Shown here one piece after another: positions 13,120-26,196 of a stretch of 64,000 nt of DNA. Location: positions 74,929,764 through 74,993,763 of the forward strand of contig NC_030683.2 of assembly GCF_000004195.4 (NCBI RefSeq), written 5' to 3'. The stretch's first letter is position 1. Each line of letters opens with the position of its first letter. Source of the DNA: Xenopus tropicalis. Lineage: Eukaryota; Chordata; Amphibia; Anura; Pipidae. The position numbers and the translations under genes are program-made. A model generated the notes under the pieces. The model was not told the DNA's origin, made no database searches, and worked only from the letters and a program-made list of their open reading frames with translations.

Positions 13120-14530
13120 TGTAGACAATTACCAATAATTGTAGCACTATGCATTTCAATATCACAAAGTAGATACATATTTATTGAAAATGCAAATAAC
13201 TTTTTAATGAGAATAATTTTTTGGTAATTGTCAACATTTAGACACTTTTTATAAATTTGTATTTATTTAACACAAGTATTGTGTATTTTAATTTACAAGC
13301 ATCAAAAATCTTTCAATAAAAATCAGTACTTCAGTATCTTTAATAATAATTTACCTTTAAAATCACAGATCACCTCCTTTTAAATACAAACTGAGAACGA
13401 GGAATAAATATAACAATGTGATACATCAAACATACAGCCCAACAATCTGTTTATTTTTCAGATTAAGTGATATAAAGACATTTCTACGGGTGTTTCGAAA
13501 ACAGTTTGATGAAAGAGAACTATTGTTGATGTCTCATGAGATGTAGGCCATTTGTTAGCCATGGAAGTGTGACCAGAATTTCAAGGAAAATATTCAAACA
13601 AGACATATAAAGGAACTGGGAAGGACACTGGGATATTAAATTGGTCTCTCGAGACGATTAGAAATTAACGTGACAAGTATGGCTTGGTGTATTCAAGTGG
13701 ATATCTTTGTTCTTAGAAGCAAATAGGTACCTTTAATGGCTAAGAGAAAACAAATATATTTCAATCTTTATTGGCACAGATGAAGCTGGCATTGAGCAAT
13801 GTCAGGAACATACGATTCGTACTAACGGAATGTATAAAAAGTGCTGTTTTTGTATGAAGGAGATAAGTAATGCTTTGGATTTTGCCACAAATATTTAAAG
13901 ATTATTTATTTTCAAATCTTTGTGTCATTCTCAATCTTTATGTTCTAGAACCAAATAACCAAATAATGTCCACATAAATTGTGGAGGCCTTTAGTACAGT
14001 ATTTCATTTGTAATATGGACCAATTTTAAAATACAAATAAGTGTCAACAGTCAGATGATGAAGAGGGTTTACAGTGACAAATAAGGATTTTAACAACAAA
14101 AATTGCTTTACCCATGATATTGGGTCCTGGGGGATAATAGAAATGGTGTCATAAAGCTGTCAGAATCCCTGTGAATGACTACTCAGCTCACTGGCTATTG
14201 CCCTTACAAACTCATGTTATTTAGTTGTCAACCTGTGGCTGTCTTCTGTTTAGATAAAATAAAGGTGTGTCAATTACAGCTAGATGAAAATTTGAGATCC
14301 CTGTGGTAAGCCTATTGTTTTATACTGGTATCCAGGAAATGTGTTTTTCAGTTGTAGGAGCCGAGCATGAAGCTGATAGTGTTGTTGAGCTGACTATTGA
14401 GCTAAACAATTTCAAAAAATTGGAAATGTTTCTTTTTGAACTGGCTGAGTTTTGCTGCAGAAGTTCAACCCCTCTAAAAGACCCCAGTGCATACTTATAC
14501 ACATAACTATACAGACCTATCAATAAACTC
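13120..14530. other. Unassigned intergenic sequence
   Basis: Unique-looking AT-rich sequence without a supported gene. Confidence 0.35.

Positions 14531-14536
<6 letters not shown>

Positions 14537-14579
<43 letters not shown>
14537..14579. repeat. (AT)n microsatellite
   Basis: About 21 uninterrupted AT dinucleotides. Confidence 0.92.
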
Positions 14580-14582
<3 letters not shown>

Positions 14583-14766
14583 GAGTCCAAACGACAGCAC
14601 CACACTCAAAAGATTGCTACCATGTAGCTGCCCCTGTGCATGGAATACCATATAGATACCAAATCAAACACAACCAGCACCAAGGGTCTTGTGGTTCAAA
14701 TAAATATTAGTGTACTATAATTGCATGTACGACCTATATATATACTGTATATATATCAAACTATAA

Positions 14767-14927
14767 GGCAGATTTATCAAAATGTGAGTTTAAAGCTTCA
14801 TACACAAAAACTTACCCACGTTCTTTTTGATTCACCATTTGATAAATACGCTCCTAAAAATCCCACAGGAATGAAAAGAAGATGGTGGATGTATAAAGCT
14901 CTTAACTCACATTTTGATAAATCTGCC
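14767..14927. mobile_element. Palindromic MITE, GGCAGATTTATCAAAATGTG family
   Basis: Left end GGCAGATTTATCAAAATGTG and right end CTCACATTTTGATAAATCTGCC are perfect complements over about 20 bp. A related copy forms the outer element at 60804-61364. The 90-codon open frame across it is incidental. Confidence 0.8.
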
Positions 14928-14929
14928 AC

Positions 14930-16990
14930 TAACTGTAGATCTTATGATGATTATAACTTTAGATCTTATACTTGTCATCCAAGCACCACTTAAAGGTATT
15001 AATAGAATCTGCTATCACAACCTCACTGTGTAAATTTGTTTGGATAGATTATGTTTTGCCAAACCTTAATCAGATGTTTTGCTGCCCTGTCACCTGGTAT
15101 TGTTGACTAAGGAATGTAATGTTCACATTCCCTTTTACAGATTTGCTGGCTGAGCCATTATCATTCATGTTTAACATTTTTATGAACCTGGTATAATATT
15201 ACCAATAAATAAAGATTATTTTACTAGTATAACATGAATATATAATTTCATTAAAATGTGTTAATATTTTTTTACACAGGGGACACAATAAAAGGATGTA
15301 TATAATCTATGAAACTAAAATTGCCTAATTTAATAATTTCCTTTTCATGTATGCAGCACAACAGGACTTCCCCAGGAACGCTACACTATCGCTTTTAAGT
15401 TATTACCAGAGAATGTTCCATTAACATCAAAGAGCTGTTTCATATGTATATGAATATAGATTGGATAGAAAATGATTGACACATGCCAGAGATTTCCTGT
15501 CTCCAGCTGAGCAATTAAAAGTGGGAATGATACATATGTATGTATTGTAATATATTTGGCCATGTTTACTGATAGAAGCCAGAAGAGATTTCTTTCTACT
15601 AACAGTAGTGACTTTGGAACAAAAGTTGGTATAGCTCATTAGAAAACTTGTGACTTAACAAAGTACATAAGTTATATGCTGCGGTCCACAGAATGTTATC
15701 ATTGCCCGTGCTTGGTTTTCCAACTGATTTTTTTCTGTGTCACAGCCAAGCTGACTGTCAGCAGGACTTTTATAGGTAACTGATGTATAAAAGCAATCTA
15801 ACACTTCATAGCTTAACATAAGCTTCAAACATACAAGACATACATTTCTCATGAATTCACGGGTAAAGAATAAGGTGCAATCAGTTTTACTTTGCTTTGC
15901 ACAGAATCTGATGATGATAACATTTTGCAAAGGTCAATAGGATTAGACTTGTGTGAAGATGTGTGGCCTTACAGTAAAATCTTTCTAGAAACTGTATCCC
16001 AAACATTGAAAAAGTATCCTTATTTGTAAATGTTAAACCTGTGTGTCAGCTAGAGAACAACTAAGTCCTCTATATTTCTGGGTCTCCCAACAGCTACTGT
16101 GTCTTCTACAACTATTGCTATGTTTCTGTTTGCCACTTTACAGTTAGCTTAAGTTTCGTATTAACGTTTTTGTAATTCAGTTCTTCAGATTCAAACATTA
16201 GGGTTGGGCTCATTCCCATTAAGATCCCTGTAATTTTCCCCTACACATTTTTATCTTTAATCCCTTGACTCTGTACCATTCTTTCCTTTTTTGCACCCCC
16301 TCCCTTCTGCCTTTCTTCCACATGTCACCTCTCCACCCTCCAATCTTTTCAACTTGTACACCAGCTCCCCATTTCAATACCCTCTGTGTTAGTCCTTGTT
16401 CTCTCTTTGACTCATTGGCTTTCTCTCAGTTTTGTTCCTTTGGGGGCAGGGGGATGGCACAGGGTTTTATATTTCTTCCAGTGGTTAAGCATTTTTTTCC
16501 TGGAGAGTAGTACCATTACCCACTTGTATGTGCACAATGAATAGGGTTACACAGGGTTTGGTAAAAACTGTGTGGGTTTGTTTTCATGGTGTAAGGGAAG
16601 TATGCAAGGGTATTTGTATGCAAAAGGAGATGTGAATTATCTGCCTAGTATTGTCGGTTGCAACTCTATTATATTTAATAACATCCAACCCTGCACTAGT
16701 GTTTCTAAACCCAAGTGAAGTGTTCTGTGGTGTTTTGTGTGTTTTTTGTATATTGTAACAGGCATGGACTGGCAATGGTAATTTTGGTTTTGTGTTAAAC
16801 TAATTAGGGATCATTTATCATTGAGCTGAAGTAAGCAAACCCCACTCCTGAATCGCGACAATTAGAGTGTAGTAGGGATAACTATGGTTTACTCATTTAC
16901 ACACTGTGCCCTCTTAGTAAGTATGCCCTAATTTGTGGATACACATGTGTTTGGAATTAAAGTGTTATGTGATTTTTTGTTGGTTTATTT
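14930..16990. other. Unassigned intergenic sequence
   Basis: No supported gene. 16265-16400 is a C/T-rich tract that yields a spurious open frame. Confidence 0.35.
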
Positions 16991-16996
16991 CCCTAA

Positions 16997-17318
16997 GGCT
17001 AATGCCAGATGAGGCATTGGGTGGATATTTTCGGCAAGCGAAAAAGCGCTTGCTGAAAATTCCGCCCTATGCCTCCTACATGTGCCTGCACCCGAATGAA
17101 TGGAATACGATTGGGTGCAGGTACATGTAGCCGAAATGCGCATAAAAAGACTTTCAAATTCTCGTGTTTTTAGGCGTATTTCCGCTACATGTGCCTGCAC
17201 CCGAGCGTATCTCATTCATTTGGGTGCAGGCACAAGTAGGAGACATAGGGTGAAATTTTCAGCAAGCGTTTTTCCGCTTCCTGAAAATATCCGCCCTACG
17301 CCTCGTCTGGCATTAGCC
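16997..17318. mobile_element. Palindromic Harbinger-like MITE with TAA duplication
   Basis: Ends GGCTAATGCCAGATGAGGC and GCCTCGTCTGGCATTAGCC, flanked on both sides by TAA (16994-16996, 17319-17321). The 3-bp TWA target site is typical of PIF/Harbinger elements. The arms contain CCTACATGTGCCTGCACCCG and its inverted counterparts. Frames across it are artefacts of the palindrome. Confidence 0.82.
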
Positions 17319-17880
17319 TAACATGTGTCTGTCTTTCTTTTTTTTCCATTTTTTAAACCTCAGTTTGAAAGTCACAACATTCCCATTTTATCTGTGTCCT
17401 TGAACAGATGAGCCATGTGGCAGCTCTGGCAGCCCTTAGTCTCCTCTCTAACTGTGTAGGCTGAAAAGGGCACAAGTGAAATCCCTGGAGAACTAAGGCT
17501 GCGTCGTCTGCCAAAGGGTACAGATGTTTGAGATCACACAGAGGCTGCATACCCCAGCCTTGCAAATTTATTAAGCATGCCCATACAAATAGATACGAGA
17601 TTTGTGTTCAGTCCAGGTTTGTGTTGTTGCATCAGTTGTGCTTAATTAAGTAAGCTGAACCCTCTCCCAAAAAAAATCAAAATACACTTTCTTAACCAAT
17701 GCAATCAGAATTTCAATAGCTGCCTCAGTTATTGTAAAATCTATCAAGCAGGCTTTTATTTGCTTTCTTAGGAGAAATTGCAGATGAGTACACCCTAGAA
17801 AAGACAGGGAACTGTGGTAAAAAGACAAACAAAAGAATAATTATTTTCTTACCATTGGTAACTGCTACCTGCTTTTAAGT

Positions 17881-18035
17881 TGATGGCAGACGTGGCGTAG
17901 GGCTGATATTTTCGGCAGAAAACGCTTGGCGAAAATACAGCCCTACGCCTGCTACTTGTGCCTGCACCCGAATGAATGAGATATGCTTGGGTGCAGGCAC
18001 ATGTAGCCGATATACGCATGAAAACGCGAGAGAAT
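17881..18035. mobile_element. Half copy of the 16997-type MITE
   Basis: Contains GATGGCAGACGTGGCGTAGGG, TGCCTGCACCCGAATGAATG and GGTGCAGGCACATGTAGCCG in the same order as the first half of the 16997 element; the second arm is missing. Confidence 0.75.
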
Positions 18036-18120
18036 GCAAACTCTCTTAATCCCTTCTCCTGTATGAGATCTCCAAAAAAATGACAGATGCACTTATCATA
18101 TAAGCTTATTGCTGCTTTAA

Positions 18121-18438
18121 AGGATAAGGTTCCAAAATTTTAAACCCCCCCCCCCCTTCCAGTGAATGTAATCACTTACCTGATATCCTGCGAGCAATCC
18201 TCTTCCTTCTTTCTTTTGCTTAAAAGCTGAACTTGAACAAAAGAGCCAGTCTTTTCACTTCACTATGCATGCATTGGTCTCTGGTTTGTTAAAAAAGAAG
18301 ATGGAAGGAAGACGATTGCTCGCTCTCAGGTTCCTCTGGGCATGGGGTATCAGGTAAGTGATTACAATCACTGGGGGGGGGGGGTGTCTAACATTTGCCC
18401 CCTACCCCCCCCCCAGTGATTGCACATTTCTTTTTCCT
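18121..18438. mobile_element. TTAA-flanked palindromic MITE with C and G runs
   Basis: Bounded by TTAA at 18117-18120 and 18439-18442; ends AGGATAAGG and TTTTTCCT. The arms carry CCAGTGAATGTAATCACTTA with a 12-C run (18147-18158) and TAAGTGATTACAATCACTGG with a G run (18372-18383), plus another C run near 18405. The TTAA target suggests piggyBac-like mobilisation. Confidence 0.75.
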
Positions 18439-18442
18439 TTAA

Positions 18443-20378
18443 AGTCAGATTTTGTGCCTCTACAGAGCAAATTTTTACCTCTGAATTCTAAACTAGACAT
18501 GAGAGCAACAACAGAAGGCATGGCTTAGGACCACATGGGCCCTAGATGAGGCTGCTAATTACTTCTGAATTCAGTTTCAATGTCCCTTTAGCAGCAATCC
18601 CAAACTCAATACACCACACTGCATCATCTGTCCCTGTGATAGAATGTCTTTCTACTGGGGCCCAAGGCAGGAACCTAGTAGAATAATAAAGCATTTCCCT
18701 ATGAAATCCACTCCAGTTTTAATTTACAGTTTTGGATAATAAGGCATGGGTAAATCAGCATTGTCTTGGCTTGCTTTTCATTTGTTACTACAATCCTCTG
18801 ACTGCCCTGTTGTTCTTATGGATAATGAGGTAAGGTCAGATTAAAGACACAATTCTTTTATGCACAGTACTTGTTGCAATGCAATACACGGCTTTAGTTA
18901 TGAGCACTCATCTATAACAAACCTAATTACTGATCTTTTTCCTAGATCAATTGATCGATCTGTGTCCTTTTGTGAATTCAGTGCATCCTGATAATACTAT
19001 TTAGCGAAAAAACAAAGGACATTCACACCGAAAGACCTAAAGGTTCACTAATCAGATTTTCATAAGATACAGAACCTGTGTATATGACATGATTTATTAA
19101 CACATGACTATATAACCATTTGAAGCAAAACGACTGCAGCATATTTTGTTACAGAACAGACGGATTTATTTAAATTGATATCAGTTATGCACACTGTTGA
19201 TATTAGTGGATCAAAATGATCCGGAAGACTCATCTGTCTCTCAGAATGGATTGTTTTATGTAAACATCACAAGTGGGCATTTTCATACATCAGCAGCATT
19301 GATTTCTTTACATTAAATAATACATCAATCAAAAATGCAGACTGGGCTCCTTTGTAAGAAACATCATTCAGTTTTAAATTATACAGCATTTCCATAATAA
19401 ATTGCCTCAGCAACACCTTCAGTAGACTATTTGACAGCCATTGAGTAGGTTCCGCTATTTAGGATGATAAATAGCCAGTACACTGAAAGCTAAGTGGTAC
19501 AAATTTCCTACAGCTAATTATGTTTGTACCTCATCTAGAAAGAAAGCAATGCCTGTAGGAACTAGAAAAACAAGAGACAAGAGAGGAAATACGGGTCTTA
19601 GTCATCACTGATGAAAGACCTACATGTTTTCCAACACTGGTGACCCCACAACATAATTGCTAACTAGTGCAATAAATATAATAGCGAACATTATGGTTGT
19701 ATTGTCTCCTTCTGACAAATGAAAATGTCTTAAAATCTCTTCAAGATTCCCAATTTTGACCAGGCTTACAAAGGCTTAGTCGACATGCTTTAAAATCTAT
19801 CAAAGGACAATCAATATTGTTTGGGAACAGCCTTCAGAAAAGCTCCTTTTGCTGCCCTTTTATGTAGCCAGCCTTCCCCAAGAATGTTTAAAATCTAACT
19901 TTTAATGGATTTGAGCAAATTTTTAGGTGACAAAAGTTAAGCTAGCACCGGTGCCTGCGTTATAGGAGAATAGTAAATTGTTTTATGTGAATCCTGTAAA
20001 GAAAATACTGTCAAACAACCCCCTTCAGTGTTTTATTTTAAGATGACAGGATTGCTGGGGGAGCCCCTGTCTTCTCTTCTCAGCCCCAGTCACAGCATGG
20101 GGTCTGCATGCTTTTTTACCCCATTGTTCCACAACTTCATGAAGAGAAAAAAAGGAGGAGGAAGGAGAGACTTAAAAAAGCACAAAAGCAGTTGAAAACA
20201 TGCTTAATAACAAATTCCAAATAATTTACCAAAGGCTGAACAGAAGGGGGTAGATTGCACAGACAGCAAGGTTTTCCCTTGGATGTGAAGGTTTTTCCTT
20301 GTAACTTGTCTTTAATGGGGAGTTACTATATTTCATAAGGTTCCAGGAAGAAATTATTTATATCTTTTTTTCATTATT
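18443..20378. other. Unassigned sequence, largely non-repetitive
   Basis: No exon supported. 18930-19330 is non-repetitive and might be a conserved element, but nothing in the single sequence proves this. Confidence 0.3.
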
Positions 20379-20556
20379 ATGAATTTTGCCTACTTTCTTC
20401 CAATTTTTGTACTTTTTCCCTTGGGATGGTGTTCACAGGTGAGCTCCTGCCAATGTCATCAGCCAGTCATTAATAAAGAACATGGCCTGGAAGCTACACG
20501 TAGACAGACCCGGCATGTTCAGCACCACCGGTCAACAAGAAGGCACCGTATTAGAG
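20379..20556 (+). CDS. Possible alternative first exon for the robo4-like gene (weak)
   Basis: An open frame from ATG encodes MNFAYFLPIFVLFPLGWCSQ, a convincing signal-peptide shape, followed by a Cys-rich then strongly basic stretch ending RRHRIRG. The donor TTAGAG|GTAAGA is phase 1 and would join the Ig1 exon at 40408 in frame, completing Gly and giving GSKTRSEDF. That is why I list it. Against it: the tail has no resemblance to known ROBO N-termini; a segment of it (20500-20520) recurs twice in the following 260 bases; the intron would be 19.9 kb; and a better exon exists at 36853. A second good donor (CAG|GTGAGC after 20438) would be out of frame with Ig1. Confidence 0.25.
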
Positions 20557-20718
20557 GTAAGAAATAGAATTAAGCACTGTCACTGTATTAAATTCTTATT
20601 TCTGGTAAAACCAAACAGCATAAAAATTGTTATTCATGCTGCAGTATTATGTTTGTTAGTAAACTTTGAAAACTATCCTGGACAAAAAGCTCAGTTATAT
20701 AAGGCATCCTTCTTGGAT

Positions 20719-20759
20719 GTAGACAGACCAGGCAGATTGTAGACAGACCAGGCATGTTC
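20719..20759. repeat. Tandem pair of GTAGACAGACCAGGCA, third copy at 20500
   Basis: Copies at 20719 and 20739 sit 20 bp apart; a near-identical copy (GTAGACAGACCCGGCATGTTC) lies at 20500-20520 inside the alternative first-exon candidate. Confidence 0.8.
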
Positions 20760-21113
20760 CTGATCTTGGGTTATACTGTATATATATGCACTCCAATAAA
20801 ATATTATTACATACATCTGTATATTGCCGTACTCTAGCATGGGAAATAGAGCCTTTAATAATTTAAACTTTTGCATTTTTAAATACAGTCGGGATAGGGT
20901 GCTCCATAATATGCTTTAGACTGTTGGTAGCAACACAAATTTTTACAGGCATTTGATTTTTTAATTTTTTTTTATGAGAGTCACTGAATTACATATATAT
21001 ATATATATATATTTATTTAAGAAAAAAAGTAACCTTAAGCTCTTTTCAATAAGTAAGTAAGTATGTCCTGTGAGTGCAGTTCTTTAGCAATCTCCTACAT
21101 ACATTTTGATATC

Positions 21114-21195
21114 TTACTTCAGGCATATAGATATAAAAATATTTTATAGATATAGTTATCTATAAAATATTTTTATATCTATGTGCCTGAAGTAA
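21114..21195. repeat. 82-bp near-perfect hairpin
   Basis: Two 39-base arms, complementary except for one base, separated by the four bases TAGT. Ends TTACTTCAGGCA and TGCCTGAAGTAA. It could be a miniature transposon or a hairpin RNA precursor; the sequence alone does not decide. Confidence 0.9.
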
Positions 21196-24100
21196 TTTAC
21201 CTCTTCACTACCTAATAAACTGCTAAATACTTTAAGTATTTGTACCTTAGCATAATAAACTTAAAATAAAAATATTTATCCTGCATGGTCTATATTTATA
21301 TTATACACTCATTCAAAAGGAAAAAAATTATTAGCATATGAACAGATTCTGTAAAAATTACCACAAGAACTGCAACAAAATCAGCAATGTGGACATTGTT
21401 TGAAAAAAGACAGGGGCATATATACTAAGATGCAAAATTCAACTTGCCTATCTGCCAAAAGTTTGCGTCCCAAAGTGTTCACCAAAATTTCACTCTGCAA
21501 TTGTAATGGGAATTCACACTGACATTTTAGCATTGGTGTAAATATGCCTGGCAAAAAGATATGTATATTAACTACTGTAAAGTTTATACACCAACATTTG
21601 TTGTACTTGCATTTATTAAATTTTTGATTTTGTTATTGACATTCAACACTTTATTAAATATACACCATACAGGGCATGACTATTTCTGTTAAGCACAAGA
21701 TGATTCACAAAAATGTATTGTTTGAACAAAACAGAGGTTCATCATGCTTATGCCTTGACGCACAACCGCCCAGTTGTGATGAGGGGGATGTATAATAACA
21801 AATATGTTTAAACTACCTCTTTTCCATTTCGTGTTAACACAAGCAGAGTTTTGTATTATGGATGACATGCTATTTAAAAATGAATATAACATTTCAGAAT
21901 CTGGCATAAGAAGTACTAATATAAATATACGTAATAATCAAAATAAGTTGCATGAAATGCCACTTTGCTTTTCTTCTACTTATAGAATTAGCTTACTGTA
22001 GCACAGAACTTCCATTTCCCTTTCTCACTTGGAGCTAGCTTTGTTCTGTGCACAATTTGAAGGACCATGGGACAAAAATATTATTATACTATATAATATA
22101 ACTCTAGAGGTCATTTAAGCCCTACTGTTGTGAGGATTTTAGGATTTAAAATGTAATCCATGTAGCCACCCTGTTACCTACAGTATAAAAATGTATATAA
22201 TAATAACCAAAAAATGTTTACTATTACCATTTACATGTAGGTGTAGTCTATTTTGATGACCTTGTAGTTGTAGTAGCCTTGAAATTGTTGTGGTGTAATG
22301 ATTTAGGATGGAAAAATAGTTGCTGCTAGTGACCACTGACTCAAAAATATAATTGTTAATGGTAATTTAATGACTGGGTCAATTGAATGTGTATGTTGTG
22401 TAATAATCATATGCTCATTAAGCCCCTTTAAATATCATGGCCTCCTTCTCCATTTTTCTGTTTGATGATACCAAAACCATCAACATGCATATATATATAA
22501 AGAGCATGTAAACCTTCTGCAGCAGTGTTTTCTCCACAAATCTAGGTAGACTGCAAATGAAAATTCTACTTGCTCTGCATATACTTTTCTTTTTTTGATT
22601 TCTTATAAAATGAGCAATGGTACAAAAAAAATTCTAGCTCTGAACAGTCAATTATCAGTATACCCAAGCTGATAAAATTTGATATAAAATTAGCAAGCTA
22701 ACAAAGGAGATGACTGACATAGTTTTAGTAGTAATGCTTCTTATTAGAGAATCCAGTAGCATCTATAATTACATTTTTAAGTCTGTATGCTGTATTGTTA
22801 TCCATACTCATATTTCCTACATTTCAATCTACAGCATTAATCTGTACTTTGTACCTGACCAGATACTGGTAAAGTATAATTGCTGTCATGATCTGTAATG
22901 CCGTCCTGCATGCTCTTATACGTAGCAGTTAGGTGTAAGTTCTGGTAAATAACAGGAGATGCAGTACAATAACAGCAAGAAATTTAATTTACAGTATGTG
23001 AGCTTGTTGTGACCACCAACTTCAGAAGGCAGCAGCCAAATGATATCTGGGGATAATGGCAACATATCAGTAATTACATACATAAAAATGGCATTTACAA
23101 CTACTTTTTACTACATGCACTAAATACCAACAGTAATAATGAGTTTCAAGAAGAAATAAATTACTTTTAGCTTGTCTGTGGTCATGTGAACTAGACATTT
23201 TTTATGACATATCAGAGGGGGGCAGCCCTGGAATTAGTATGGGCAATAAATAAAGGGGTGGCTAGTGAATGTTGTGTACATTTTTTTTTATTTGCAGGAC
23301 CCTGTCTAACAAGTCCAAAACTCCCAGTACAACTTTCCTTATTGCAACCAATTTGAGCTGTACTGTTATTGTTTGTTTAGTTTAAAAGCGAAATTCAGAT
23401 TTATTGCTCAAAACATTTTGTTGATTTAATGGAAGAGAAAATGCAGAATAATCGTTTTTGAATGTGCCAGAATACATTATGGGTCATTGTAACCATAATT
23501 TGTAGATATGTTGATTACACACGAAATATTGTTTTGTACCTATCAAAAGGCTTTCTTCATTTCAATTATAATTTTGCTAGGCATTATTCAGTGAAGATTT
23601 ATAGACTAACTTGGAAAATTACATTTTTCAATTAAGATGGAAAAATACATGCTTGGATTAAAGAAGCATACTCATGGATCATTGGTTTAATCTCCAAATA
23701 AATATACTTTCATTGTACAGCCAAGAATAAGGCTGCAATATGATCTAAATCAAAATGCTACTGTGGATTTGTTAAGATCAGGCGTATACCATGATAAAAT
23801 TAAAATACAGTTTTAACTTTATTTTGCAGTTTATATTTGATTTATTACATACCACATGAATTAACAGTTTATGTTACAGAAGAGGCAGAATATTTTGAGG
23901 GAAATGTGCTCCCAAAATTATATATGAGTGATTCTAGGAAATCTAACAATACAAAATTGTTGCGTCCATAATAACATCTACTTGTAAAAGCTGGTGTGAA
24001 CTTTTTGTATTCTTTAATGAATTGCCTGTCAAATGTGAACCAATGTGAACACAGGCACCTGGCAACCAGGTAGTTGACTATAGATGTCATAGTTTTTACA

Positions 24101-24352
24101 GCCTATGGCAGACAAATAAGAACAATGCAGTAAACCATGCCTCTTCTTCGTACACAAAGTTCTATACTGTCCAGGCCTTGTAATCCTGACAGGTTAAAAA
24201 TGCATATTATTCCCCAATTTAGATCATATACAGTATATAACACTGGTAAGGATGATTATCACTGGAGAATTTTTCTCCACCTGTAGTTAGATTTTGTGTT
24301 CAATACAATGGATAGGGGGCTCAAATACCTGACTTTTAGGGAGGTGTTATGT
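21196..24352. other. Unassigned intergenic sequence
   Basis: AT-rich with short microsatellites. No supported gene or clear mobile element. Confidence 0.35.
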
Positions 24353-24355
24353 CTA

Positions 24356-24581
24356 GGGTTGCCACATCTGACGGCTTTCTTAGCCAGGTAGGGGTGACTT
24401 CAAGTGGGGCTGTGACGTTGTGGGATGGGGAGAAGGTCCGGGGCCGTGACATCACAGGGGCTGGGCTATGGTGTGGCGATCAGCAAAAAAAAAGTCCTGC
24501 CTTGTTTTTCTAATTTGGGAAACTGGGCAGGAGGTTTTGACCTGAACAGCTGTCTAGGTCAAAATCGGAAAGATGGTACCC
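24356..24581. mobile_element. Inverted-repeat element with CTA duplication
   Basis: Starts GGGTTGCCACATC, ends GATGGTACCC, flanked by CTA at 24353-24355 and 24582-24584. Related by its end sequence to 11309-11488. Confidence 0.6.
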
Positions 24582-24584
24582 CTA

Positions 24585-25686
24585 GTTATGTCCCCTTTAT
24601 TGCATCTGTCAAAGTAACAACGTACCTTACTCAAAATTATGTAAACATTTTGTAATAGTGCATTAACAGGGTTGCACATACAGTTTGCATTTGGCCTCTT
24701 TTGTAGCAATTCCCCTTTTCTTCAACATACAAAAAAAGGATAATTAATGTACTGTATAATTAGGCATAATGGATGGAGAGGTAAAGGAACACAATCTTGC
24801 TGTAGAGATATATGCCTACCCATAGTTCAATGGGGATATAAACCATTAGCAGCACTGTTGCTCCACCCAAAGGTTACTTAACTAGAACTCACAGTATTTT
24901 CCAACATATTAGCAAGAGTTAAACTATGTTGGGAGCTGTAATGCAGCAACATTAGAGATCAGTCCTTAAAGCAACACTACATGATACAGCTTTTTTCATT
25001 TGTCCAGGACCAGCAGCCCTATTAATGCAAGAGTGTCCTGGCTGCTCTACATGTAGCCCCCTGTTTTGCAATAACATGAGAGTTACCTGAAGCATAGAAG
25101 GGATATGGATAAATATTACTGAAAAACACATCTGTATTTAGGTTTATGTGGCCTATTTTAAAGAGTTTGAGACAAAGTGGTTTGGTAAGAGTTTTGTAGG
25201 TCTGACTTCCCAAACATCTCTAAAGCCTCCCTTCTGCTGTTCAATTTGGACCATTTTGGTGGGGCTCTTAAACTGGGTGGCCCAGGGCTGTGTGGGAAAA
25301 TGGTGTCTGTCTCTTGCTGTCTCATACTGACTGCTGCTGTAATGTACTTTTTTACCTCTATCTCGTGTTCAATTGACCAGTAGCATTTCATGCTACAACC
25401 TCAAATCTTCAGGCAGCTGTGTGCGAGATTTATATCATGTGGGGAATTACAGCACATTCTCATCTTGCAAGAATGTAACAAGCACTTTGGAGTGTGGCAT
25501 TCAGAGCTGAAAAGTATTCCACTAGTCACTGGGCCCTATTGGGACAAATAAATTCAGTTGGCCTAAGGATGGTCCTGTCTCTTACACATATTTGGAAAAT
25601 TAAGGAATACTACAAGTGGGCCAGTCTCTGGGAAGGTTTACATCCTCCTTTTATATCTTCTACTATTTACAACTATCGATGCTGGC
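24585..25686. other. Unassigned intergenic sequence
   Basis: Short open frames only; nothing recognised. Confidence 0.3.
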
Positions 25687-25690
25687 TTAA

Positions 25691-26131
25691 AGCAGCAGTA
25701 TACCCTATATTTTAACATCACTTCACTGAGTAGGGCTTGTGCTAAACATATTTTTTGCCTATTGTTTAAATTATGAAATAAGTACAGTGTATTTTTGGTA
25801 ATTCTTTAGCTAAACAGGAAATATCTAAACTTGAAATTTTCACATTGTACTTGATTGAGAACAATCAAAACAAAGCTCCAGTTTAGAGTGAAGCCCTCTT
25901 TATAAATAAACCCCTTCCTACCCCCAGCTGCAGTCTTTATTAGGCTTTGTGATAAAGAGCAGCTTATTATACAGAGGACTTTTTATTCTGCTCGTAGGGA
26001 TCATGAAATAGAATGTGACTTTTCTTTTGAAAATTGTCATGTTTAGTGCAAGAAATAAAAACCATACATATATCCTATATAACCAATAGGCATCACTGAA
26101 CTAATATTGAAAAAGAGAGAATAATGTCGCT
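25691..26131. mobile_element. TTAA-flanked MITE
   Basis: TTAA at 25687-25690 and 26132-26135; ends AGCAGCAGTAT and ATAATGTCGCT, near-complements. The interior has no coding capacity. Confidence 0.65.
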
Positions 26132-26196
26132 TTAAAGGTCCAGTCACATTAGTAAATAGTAGTGCCATAAAAGCATTCATATACAACAGCTTACAC

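Noticed and set aside
20439..20444. Donor GTGAGC after the hydrophobic segment of the 20379 frame
   Set aside because: It is phase 0 and would put Ig1 out of frame; the phase 1 donor at 20557 is the only compatible one.
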